Shown piece after piece: positions 52,427 through 59,210 of a DNA stretch of 64,000 nt (position 1 is its first letter; each line of letters starts with the position of its first letter). The stretch is from JADJNW01 sp964526645 (GTDB lineage Bacteria; Bacteroidota; Bacteroidia; Chitinophagales; Saprospiraceae). Both the position numbers and the translations under genes were made by a program. Under the pieces are notes generated by a model. That model had not been told where the DNA came from and ran no database searches. It worked only from the letters and a program-made list of their open reading frames with translations. Location: NCBI GenBank assembly GCA_964526645.1, contig CAZGJN010000014.1:14883-78882 (forward strand), in the 5' to 3' direction.

Positions 52427-53353
52427 TTAAAAAATAGATCTACCGGTTTTTGTGGTAAATAATTCTAATGCCATCACGCCGGCAAGCGAATTTCCATAAG
52501 GATTGAGCTCGGGGCTCCAAACGGCAATCCCTAATTCACCTGGAATGACAGCCACAATGCCTCCTCCAACACCGCTTTTGCCGGGCATGCCTACCCGAAA
52601 AGCAAATTCCCCTGCCTGATCGTAGAAGCCACAAGTCATCATCAGAGCATTAAGGCGTTTTGCCTGGCTAATGGTAAGAACGCGCTCCTTTGTGCCCGGT
52701 ATTTCGCCATGATTCGCCAAAAAGAGAAGGGAACGCGCCAATTCTCGGCAAGACATCGTGATGGCGCATTGGTGAAAATAAATATCGAGCACCGCGGTTA
52801 CGTCATTTTCAATATTGCCATAGCTTTTCAAAAAATTGGCTAAGGCAGCATTTGTGAAGCCAGTTTCTCGCTCTGAGTGGGCGACTTGCAAATCATAGCT
52901 GATATTTTCACTGTTAGAAAGTTTTTGTACAAAATTCAGGATAGCTGCTTTAGGATCAGCGAAATGGTTGAGCACAACATCCGTAACCACCAGTGCTCCG
53001 GCGTTAATAAATGGATTGCGAGGAATCCCTTTTTCGTATTCCAATTGTACCAGCGAATTAAAAGGCGTGCCGCTTGGCTCTACCCCCACCCGTTGCCATA
53101 GTTTTTTATCAATTTGGGCAAAAGCCATGGCGAGTGTGAAGACCTTCGAAATACTTTGGATAGAAAATTTTTCATCAGCGTCGCCAATCGCGTATTCTTC
53201 TCCAGCCAGAGTGACGAGCGCAATGCCAAACTTTCGGGAGTCCACATTTTTTAAGGCGGGGATGTAATCTGCCACCTTGCCTTTGCCAAACAAAGGTTGT
53301 ACCTCCTGCCAAATATCGTAGAGGATTTGCGGATAATTTTTCAAATCGTTCAC
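52427..53353 (-). CDS. glsA: Glutaminase A
   Basis: 308 residues, serine-dependent glutaminase (beta-lactamase-like fold). Hydrolyses glutamine to glutamate and ammonia. SxxK motif in FSIQSISKVFTLAM, then NPFINAGALVVTD, YFHQCAITMSCRELARSL and VGMPGKSGVGGGIVAVIPGE with the essential C-terminal loop. It overlaps the upstream helix-hairpin-helix gene by 4 bp (ATGA), so the two are translationally coupled. Confidence 0.95.
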   Translation of the reverse strand: MNDLKNYPQILYDIWQEVQPLFGKGKVADYIPALKNVDSRKFGIALVTLAGEEYAIGDADEKFSIQSISKVFTLAMAFAQIDKKLWQRVGVEPSGTPFNSLVQLEYEKGIPRNPFINAGALVVTDVVLNHFADPKAAILNFVQKLSNSENISYDLQVAHSERETGFTNAALANFLKSYGNIENDVTAVLDIYFHQCAITMSCRELARSLLFLANHGEIPGTKERVLTISQAKRLNALMMTCGFYDQAGEFAFRVGMPGKSGVGGGIVAVIPGELGIAVWSPELNPYGNSLAGVMALELFTTKTGRSIF

Positions 53354-54567
53354 TGCACCTCCCTTCCACCTTTCAGTTGCTCCTGGTATTCATGGAGCAG
53401 TTCCCAGTTATTATTGGCGGCAAGCCCTGCCTGAACGGGCCAAGTAGTGGGATCATGGATGCGGTAATGGTCTCCAGCGGCATCCAAAATAGCGTCAAGC
53501 TGGTCTTTTCTCGCTTCGGATAAATCTTCCCAAGTAAGAATACCGGCTTCTTTGAGCAGTGTTTCAATTTTAGGGCCGATCCCTTCCACAATTTTTAGGT
53601 CTGTATGGTCAGTGGGGTAAGTGTTCACAAAAGCATCCGGATTTTCGCGTTTGAGTCTCATCAGCTTGATCGCTTGCCCGACCCAGTCATCGCGCTCGAT
53701 ACGCCCGGGGAAATAGGCAATTTGCTCGGTTATTTGGTTGATATCAGCGGCATCCCACTGGCTGATTTGTTCGTAGCTATACACGCCAATTTCGTTCAAT
53801 TTTTTTTCCAAAAAAGGACCGATCCCCTCTATTTTGGTTAAATCATCCTTTGTCTCCGCAGTTTGAGCGGGCGGCTTTTGTAGCAATGTCTTGGTGGTTT
53901 GGGGCATCCACTCAGGCTGTGCAGCGGTGATGATGACGGCACTGCTTGATAGCGAAGCAGTTGATTTTAGCTGCGTGACTTCTGTTTTTAAGGCTTTATT
54001 TTCTGATTCCAAATTGCCAATTTTACCTTCTAATGCTTCGAGCCTGCTTCGCAGGGCATTTTGGGTACTTTGAAATTGCGCAATATAATCAGCGGCGCTT
54101 TCATCGGGTAGCGGCTCCTGGGCTTTCTCTGGAGTGGCTGCCAGTTGGGTTTGTTTGGCTTTCAAACCCAAAATTTGATTGTTCAAATCTTCGATAGTGA
54201 CAAGGTAGGCTTTATTTGATATTTGTAGTTTTTCAATATCGGCATTGGTCGAATAAATTTCATTGTACAGCTGCGCTTTCTCCTCCGCCAGGCGTGTCAC
54301 TTTGGCTTTGTTTTCCTCTACCTCAAACTGCGCTTTGCGCAAATCAGCCTCTTTTAAACTCAGTTGCTCCTGCAAGTGTGGAATTTCAGCCTGTATGGCA
54401 GCTAACGCCTTTTGCTTTTCTTCCAATTCGCGCTTCAACCGGCGCACTGTTCCGCTCCTTGCTAAATAACCAGCAATGAAACCCAGCAAAAATGCTACGA
54501 TCAGAAAGAAGAGAATAGCGATACTCTCTTGCGATTCAAAATTGGAGAAGAATTTACTGAAATCCAT
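53350..54567 (-). CDS. Membrane-anchored coiled-coil protein with two helix-hairpin-helix-type domains
   Basis: 405 residues. N-terminal membrane helix about 17-38 (IAILFFLIVAFLLGFIAGYL), coiled coil about 40-190 (heptads rich in Lys, Glu, Leu), a short low-complexity stretch, then two copies of an HhH-like module: DLTKIEGIGPFLEKKLNEIG with YSYEQISQWDAADINQI, and DLKIVEGIGPKIETLLKEAG with LTWEDLSEARKDQLDAIL. This combination (DUF4332-like modules) is frequent in Bacteroidota envelope proteins. The role is unknown; it may be a scaffold. First gene of a pair with glsA. Confidence 0.8.
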   Translation of the reverse strand: MDFSKFFSNFESQESIAILFFLIVAFLLGFIAGYLARSGTVRRLKRELEEKQKALAAIQAEIPHLQEQLSLKEADLRKAQFEVEENKAKVTRLAEEKAQLYNEIYSTNADIEKLQISNKAYLVTIEDLNNQILGLKAKQTQLAATPEKAQEPLPDESAADYIAQFQSTQNALRSRLEALEGKIGNLESENKALKTEVTQLKSTASLSSSAVIITAAQPEWMPQTTKTLLQKPPAQTAETKDDLTKIEGIGPFLEKKLNEIGVYSYEQISQWDAADINQITEQIAYFPGRIERDDWVGQAIKLMRLKRENPDAFVNTYPTDHTDLKIVEGIGPKIETLLKEAGILTWEDLSEARKDQLDAILDAAGDHYRIHDPTTWPVQAGLAANNNWELLHEYQEQLKGGREVQ

Positions 54568-54620
54568 AATGTATTTTATTTTAACAGTGTCGGATATAGC
54601 GGCTCAAAAGGCACACCAAA

Positions 54621-55490
54621 TCACTCCAAAATAAAGTTCACCCGCCGGTTGCGCTGCCTGCCTTCCTCCGTTTTGTTGCTTGCAACGGGGCGGCGTTTGC
54701 CCTCCGATTTTACATCAATTTTGGCTTTCACTCCCAGGTTTTGAAAATATGTTCGGGCACTTTTGGCACGCCGAAGCCCCAGATCAAGGTTATATTTGTC
54801 AGTGCCTTTGTCATCAGTATGCCCTATGATCGTCAAAGCTTTTGCAGGATTTAATTCTAAGTAAGTTTTCACAGAATCCGCATAAGCAATCATAGCTTCA
54901 CCGGGGTTAAAGACATCGGAATCAAAAGCAAAATTGGCATCCGAGAAGGTCATATTCGTAAAGCTAAATTGTATTTTTTCAAAATCCTCCGGATTGCCAG
55001 ATTCCAAGTACACGTCAAAAAACAGCGGTTCTTGCAGCAGGCTGTCGTTGCTGATCGAGTGATCAAGTGAAATGCGGTTTTCAGCCACACCACGGCGCAT
55101 CAATAATTTGCGTATTTCATCGGCTCTGGCAGTGCCTATGTTTTCATAAAAACCAGCTTGGATATTGGCTTCGGCAGTGCGATATAAACCTTTGATTGTC
55201 AATTTTTTTTGAGGAAAAAGCTTCAAATAACCCGCCACCGTATCAAGAAAAGCGCTGTTGTTATCATTGATTCTGCTGGGCTTCACCATGGCGCTATCAA
55301 AAATAAATTGGTCGTAGCCCTGCAAAATTGTCGTATCTTGCTCCTTCAGTTGCAGGGTTTTCAGGCGAATGTCTTCTGGGGCATAAACCGCCGGTTTGCT
55401 GTCGCATAATTGCTTCATCTCGCACACATAATACCACCTGACTCCCAGGGCATAAACCCCAAATAACAGAAAAACAAAGAGCGCTCTCAT
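54621..55490 (-). CDS. OmpA-family protein with two tandem OmpA-like domains
   Basis: 289 residues from ATG 55490, where a hydrophobic segment begins (RALFVFLLFGVYALGVRWYY). The first OmpA-like domain, residues about 65-165, is divergent (FIFDSAMVKPSRINDN, KLTIKGLYRTAEANIQAG, ARADEIRKLLMRRGVAENRI). The second, about 185-289, is canonical (ANFAFDSDVFNPGEAMIAYA, LTIIGHTDDKGTDKYNLDLG, GKRRPVASNKTEEGRQRNRR). The second should bind peptidoglycan. An in-frame ATG at 55571 would add 27 residues without signal character. Confidence 0.87.
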   Translation of the reverse strand: MRALFVFLLFGVYALGVRWYYVCEMKQLCDSKPAVYAPEDIRLKTLQLKEQDTTILQGYDQFIFDSAMVKPSRINDNNSAFLDTVAGYLKLFPQKKLTIKGLYRTAEANIQAGFYENIGTARADEIRKLLMRRGVAENRISLDHSISNDSLLQEPLFFDVYLESGNPEDFEKIQFSFTNMTFSDANFAFDSDVFNPGEAMIAYADSVKTYLELNPAKALTIIGHTDDKGTDKYNLDLGLRRAKSARTYFQNLGVKAKIDVKSEGKRRPVASNKTEEGRQRNRRVNFILE

Positions 55491-55653
55491 GTTTGCGGTT
55501 TGATTTATTTGATTAAAAGTACAGAATAAAGCGTTGGTAACAAAAAAGCAAGGTATTTTTTTAAATTGCAATTATTTTGCTCAAATGATTGACCAAAGCC
55601 TCGCTTCGCTGTAAATTTATCATTTTTGACTAAAATTTATAATCAAATTGCTT

Positions 55654-56000
55654 ATGAAATTGCGATTTGCGGCAAACAGCCTGCGCCTCCGCTTGCGAAA
55701 ATCCGATATTGAATTGCTAAAAAACAAGGCTTTGTAGAAGTGTGTATTCCATTTAATGAAAACCAGCAGTTGGTGTACGAACTCCGGTTGGAGGAGGACA
55801 CGGGGATTTCTGCCAATTGTGAGAACAACAAAATTTCGGTTCGATTGCCTACGCCAGAAGCCTTCATCTGGATGGACAGCGCGGAAGTCAGCTTAGCGCA
55901 CAAAACCGAACGGCTGCACATTCTTATCGAAAAAGATTTTCCCTACAAACATACTTCTACCGAGGATAAAGAGGACACTTTTTACGAATTAGTACCCTGA
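55654..56000 (+). CDS. DUF7009-like small protein, reading frame split at A-AAA-AAC
   Basis: The first frame starts at ATG 55654 and gives 27 codons (KLRFAANSLRLRLRKSDIE) to a TAG at 55735. The remaining family-like part (QGFVEVCIPFNENQQLVYEL, then DTGISANCENNKISVRLPTP, ending FYELVP) is in the -1 frame, to stop at 56000. The family (as remembered) runs through both without interruption, about 115-120 residues. Exactly at the crossover, in the zero frame, is the heptamer A-AAA-AAC (55719-55725), a classic -1 slippery site. Either ribosomes shift here, or one A was lost from an A7 run (mutation or sequencing error). Function of the family is unknown. Confidence 0.7.
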
Positions 56001-56021
56001 AATTTTATTTTCTGAAAATTA

Positions 56022-56041
56022 TTTTTAGATTTGCCTAAAAA
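56022..56041 (+). promoter_or_regulatory. DtxR/MntR-type operator over the mntR promoter
   Basis: TTTTTAG-ATTTGC-CTAAAAA is a perfect 7-6-7 inverted repeat, with the CCTAA half typical of DtxR-family boxes. It overlaps TAGATTTG (56026-56033), an exact TAnnTTTG -7 element, 16 bp before the mntR start. This points to autoregulation of the mntR/ABC operon by metal. Confidence 0.72.
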
Positions 56042-56057
56042 TGATTAACTTTGCAAT

Positions 56058-56723
56058 ATGGATCTAATTTCTCAAGCAGAAGAAAATTACCTGAAGGCAA
56101 TCTTCAAAATCTGTGAGCAGGAGGAAAAAGCCGCCAGTACCAACGCGATTGCTGCAGAAATGAGTACCAAAGCTGCTTCTGTAACCGATATGGTGATTCG
56201 ATTGGCAGAAAAAAGCTTGGTTTTTTATGAAAAATATAAAGGTGTAACCCTAACCGAAAAAGGCAATAAAATAGCCAAACACCTCATTCGAAAACATCGG
56301 TTGTGGGAAGTATTTTTGGTGGAAAAACTTCAGTTTTCATGGGACGAAGTGCATGAAATCGCAGAGCAATTGGAGCATATTCAATCATCTGAATTAGTAG
56401 AACGCCTTGATAACTTTTTGGGTTTCCCAAAGTTTGACCCCCACGGCGATCCCATCCCCGATGCAGAAGGTAACTTCACGTTTCGGAGGCAGATTCTCTT
56501 ACTGGAGCTCAAAGTTGGCGAGCGGGGCGCGATTGTAGGGGTGCAGGACCACACCTCTGCTTTTTTACAATACCTTGATCGGATGCAGCTGGTGCTTGGT
56601 ACACAAGTAGAAATATTAGAATTTTATGAATACGATGAGTCTGTGAAAGTATCCATCAACAAACGAAAAGAGCAAACGCTCTCCAAAAAAGTCGCCCAAA
56701 ACCTTTTTGTACAAAAAAATTAA
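56058..56723 (+). CDS. mntR: MntR/DtxR-family metal-dependent repressor
   Basis: 221 residues. N-terminal winged helix (SQAEENYLKAIFKICEQEEK, MSTKAASVTDMVIRLAEKSL), dimerisation/metal domain (KHLIRKHRLWEVFLVEKLQF, WDEVHEIAEQLEHIQSSELV, GFPKFDPHGDPIP), then a FeoA/SH3-like domain about 145-215. Senses Mn(II), Fe(II) or Zn(II) in the cytoplasm. First gene of an operon with a metal-binding protein and ABC ATPase; its end overlaps the reading frame before the next gene. Controlled by the palindrome just upstream (inferred). Confidence 0.92.
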   Translation: MDLISQAEENYLKAIFKICEQEEKAASTNAIAAEMSTKAASVTDMVIRLAEKSLVFYEKYKGVTLTEKGNKIAKHLIRKHRLWEVFLVEKLQFSWDEVHEIAEQLEHIQSSELVERLDNFLGFPKFDPHGDPIPDAEGNFTFRRQILLLELKVGERGAIVGVQDHTSAFLQYLDRMQLVLGTQVEILEFYEYDESVKVSINKRKEQTLSKKVAQNLFVQKN

Positions 56724-56739
56724 AAAAACAGGCACAACT

Positions 56740-57759
56740 ATGAGACATCGCTTATCAATAAATATAAGCACTTTCTTTGCTTTAGCTTTTGTACTATGTT
56801 CGCCGCTTAATGCCTTTGCGCAAAAAAAGCCATTGGTGGTGGCTACTGCTTCCATTTTTGCAGATATGGCAAAAAATATAGCAGGCGAGGAGGTAGAGAT
56901 TCGCACTATCGTGCCCATAGGAGGAGACCCGCATATTTACGAACCCACTCCGAAAGATGTACAGTTGGCGGCTTCTGCGGATTTAATTTTGAAAAATGGG
57001 CTTACTTTTGAAGGTTGGCTAAACGAGCTGATTGCCAACTCAGGCACTCAGGCGCGCATCGTCACTATTACAGAAGGTGTCATACCCATACAAAGCAGCA
57101 AGTACAAAAACGCTACCGATCCACACGCCTGGATGGATGCTCGTGCAGGCTTGATTTACATCGAAAATATCAAAAATGCCTTGCTCGAATTAGTACCAGA
57201 AGGCAAAAAAACCATCGAGTTTAACTATGGCTTGTATCGTAGGCAATTGGAGGAAATGGATCGTTATATTGCCCAAGCTATCCAGACTCTGCCCGAAAAT
57301 AAAAGAGTGCTGATCACTTCGCATGATGCTTTTCGGTACTATGGAAAACGCTATGGCATTCGGGTGGAAGCGGTACTGGGTACTTCTACGGATGCAGAAG
57401 CTCAAACATCCGATATTGTGCGCCTTCACAAAGTGATCAAAGAGAATAGAATACCCGCGATATTTATCGAAACGACCGTCAATCCCAAATTGATTCAACA
57501 AATTGCCAGCGATAATAAGATTAAAATTGGCGGCAAACTATACTCTGATTCTATCGGAGATGAGAATAGCAGTGCGCCTTCCTATTTAGATATGTTGCAG
57601 TACAATACGAATACGATTGTTCAGGCACTTAGCCAAGACCTCTCCACCGAGGATGCACCTGAAGCCAAAGGAGGTATTGTGCGCATTACACTTATAGTAG
57701 CATTGGGACTATTATTGGGCGGTGGGTTTTTCCTAATGTACAAAAAAATAAACGGCTGA
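56740..57759 (+). CDS. Mn/Zn/Fe ABC transporter substrate-binding protein with C-terminal membrane anchor
   Basis: 339 residues from ATG 56740. Signal peptide (FFALAFVLCSPLNAFAQ), then a cluster A-I binding protein: PIGGDPHIYEPTPKDVQLAA, TDPHAWMDARAGLIYIENIK, ITSHDAFRYYGKRYGI, IFIETTVNPKLIQ, LYSDSIGDENS, giving His, His, Glu and Asp ligands. Unlike most relatives it is not a lipoprotein: it ends in a membrane helix (IVRITLIVALGLLLGGGFFL) and a basic tail. Captures Mn or Zn in the periplasm. Followed by its ATPase (1-bp overlap). Confidence 0.92.
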   Translation: MRHRLSINISTFFALAFVLCSPLNAFAQKKPLVVATASIFADMAKNIAGEEVEIRTIVPIGGDPHIYEPTPKDVQLAASADLILKNGLTFEGWLNELIANSGTQARIVTITEGVIPIQSSKYKNATDPHAWMDARAGLIYIENIKNALLELVPEGKKTIEFNYGLYRRQLEEMDRYIAQAIQTLPENKRVLITSHDAFRYYGKRYGIRVEAVLGTSTDAEAQTSDIVRLHKVIKENRIPAIFIETTVNPKLIQQIASDNKIKIGGKLYSDSIGDENSSAPSYLDMLQYNTNTIVQALSQDLSTEDAPEAKGGIVRITLIVALGLLLGGGFFLMYKKING

Positions 57760-58505
57760 TGCACAATATTGCCATTGCTATCAAAGGGCTTTCCGTTTCG
57801 TTTGATCGAAAGCGGGTTTTGAGCAATATTTACCTCGATATTGAAGCCGGGCAAGTGTATGGCATATTGGGACCCAATGGCGCCGGCAAATCTACCCTGT
57901 TCAAAGCGATATTAGGATTGATTGAACTAAACGCCGGTGAGATTTTGATCGAGGGTAAATCCATTAAAGAGAAGCGGAAAACGGTGGTGTATGTTCCTCA
58001 AAAAAGTGATGTGGACTGGAGTTTTCCGGCTACCGTGCTCGACATTGTGCTGATGGGGCGCTACCCTCACAAAAAAATATTTCAAGTGCTAAATGCGGTA
58101 GATAAAGCTGCTGCACAGGAGGCAATGCAGGAGTTGGGGATCGAGCACCTCAGCCACCATCAAATCGGGGAGCTTTCCGGTGGGCAGCAGCAGCGCGTGT
58201 TTTTGGCAAGAGCACTCTGCCAGCAGGCGGATATTTTTTTGTTAGACGAACCCTTTGTCGGCGTGGATATTACAACAGAAGAAAAAATTATTCACATCCT
58301 GCATCGCCTCGCCAAAGAGGGAAAAACCGTACTGGTGGTACACCATGACCTCTCGAGCGTGTCAACTTATTTTGATAGAATTGTGCTCCTCAACCAACGA
58401 TTGGTATCCGTGGGTACCATAGAACAAGCCTTTACGCCGGAGTTTATTGCAAAAGCTTATGGCGGGCAACTCCCTATTTTACACCAAACTGGACTATTGG
58501 AATGA
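57759..58505 (+). CDS. Metal ABC transporter ATP-binding protein
   Basis: 248 residues. Walker A GILGPNGAGKSTLFKAILGL, Q-loop YVPQKSDVDWSFPATVLDIV (the Mn/Zn-family hallmark), signature LSGGQQQRVFLARAL, Walker B DIFLLDEPFVGVD and H-switch VVHHDLSSV. Energises metal uptake. No permease gene follows: the next ORF, overlapping by 4 bp, is ruvC. The membrane subunit must be elsewhere or missing. Confidence 0.95.
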   Translation: MHNIAIAIKGLSVSFDRKRVLSNIYLDIEAGQVYGILGPNGAGKSTLFKAILGLIELNAGEILIEGKSIKEKRKTVVYVPQKSDVDWSFPATVLDIVLMGRYPHKKIFQVLNAVDKAAAQEAMQELGIEHLSHHQIGELSGGQQQRVFLARALCQQADIFLLDEPFVGVDITTEEKIIHILHRLAKEGKTVLVVHHDLSSVSTYFDRIVLLNQRLVSVGTIEQAFTPEFIAKAYGGQLPILHQTGLLE

Positions 58506-59083
58506 CAGCAAAAGATTCAACAACTGTTGTAGAAGCATACAGAATCCTGGGCGTGGATCCCGGCACTAATATTTTGGGGTATGGCATCATAGAAGTAAAA
58601 GATAAAAGCCTTCAATTACTGGACTTAGGCGTTTTGCACCTGAGAGAAGAAGGTGAGCAGGCAGAAAAACTTAAGCTGATTTTTGAGCATTTACAGCGGA
58701 TCATTGCTGATTTTAAACCCAAAGAAATGGCAATCGAAACCCCCTTTTATGGCAAAAATGTACAATCTATGTTCAAGCTGGGGCGTGCACAGGGCGTGGC
58801 TATCGCCGCAGCGATCACCAAAGGCTTGGAAGTAGTGGAATACTCAGCCAAAAAAATCAAGCAAGCAGTCACTGGCAACGGCAACGCTTCCAAAGAACAG
58901 GTAGCCGCTATGCTGCGCACTATTTTGCAAAAAGAATTTGGGGAGCAATACTTTGACGCTACCGATGCTTTAGCTACGGCGGTTTGTCATTATTACCAAT
59001 CGCAAAGTCTTTTCGGTAAAATGAAAAAAAGTAAAGATTGGGGTGCTTTCATCAAAAATAACCCAGGAAGGATTGTAAAGTAG
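58502..59083 (+). CDS. ruvC: Crossover junction endodeoxyribonuclease RuvC
   Basis: 193 residues. Resolves Holliday junctions. Catalytic acids: Asp in RILGVDPGTNILGYGII, Glu in MAIETPFYGKNVQSMF, and the pair in YFDATDALATAVCHYY. Starts inside the last codons of the ABC ATPase gene (ATGA overlap), so it is co-translated with the metal operon; the link looks like operon chance rather than pathway. Confidence 0.96.
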   Translation: MTAKDSTTVVEAYRILGVDPGTNILGYGIIEVKDKSLQLLDLGVLHLREEGEQAEKLKLIFEHLQRIIADFKPKEMAIETPFYGKNVQSMFKLGRAQGVAIAAAITKGLEVVEYSAKKIKQAVTGNGNASKEQVAAMLRTILQKEFGEQYFDATDALATAVCHYYQSQSLFGKMKKSKDWGAFIKNNPGRIVK

Positions 59084-59210
59084 GGTTGTGAGCTATTTTT
59101 AAAAAGCAGTATATACTCGGTATTTGAGAATCTAAAAGAATTTTATTTTGAAACTTCTGATAAAAGTGCCCGGCTAAAGTCAGACTACTCACAGCAAGAA
59201 AAAGTAAAAA

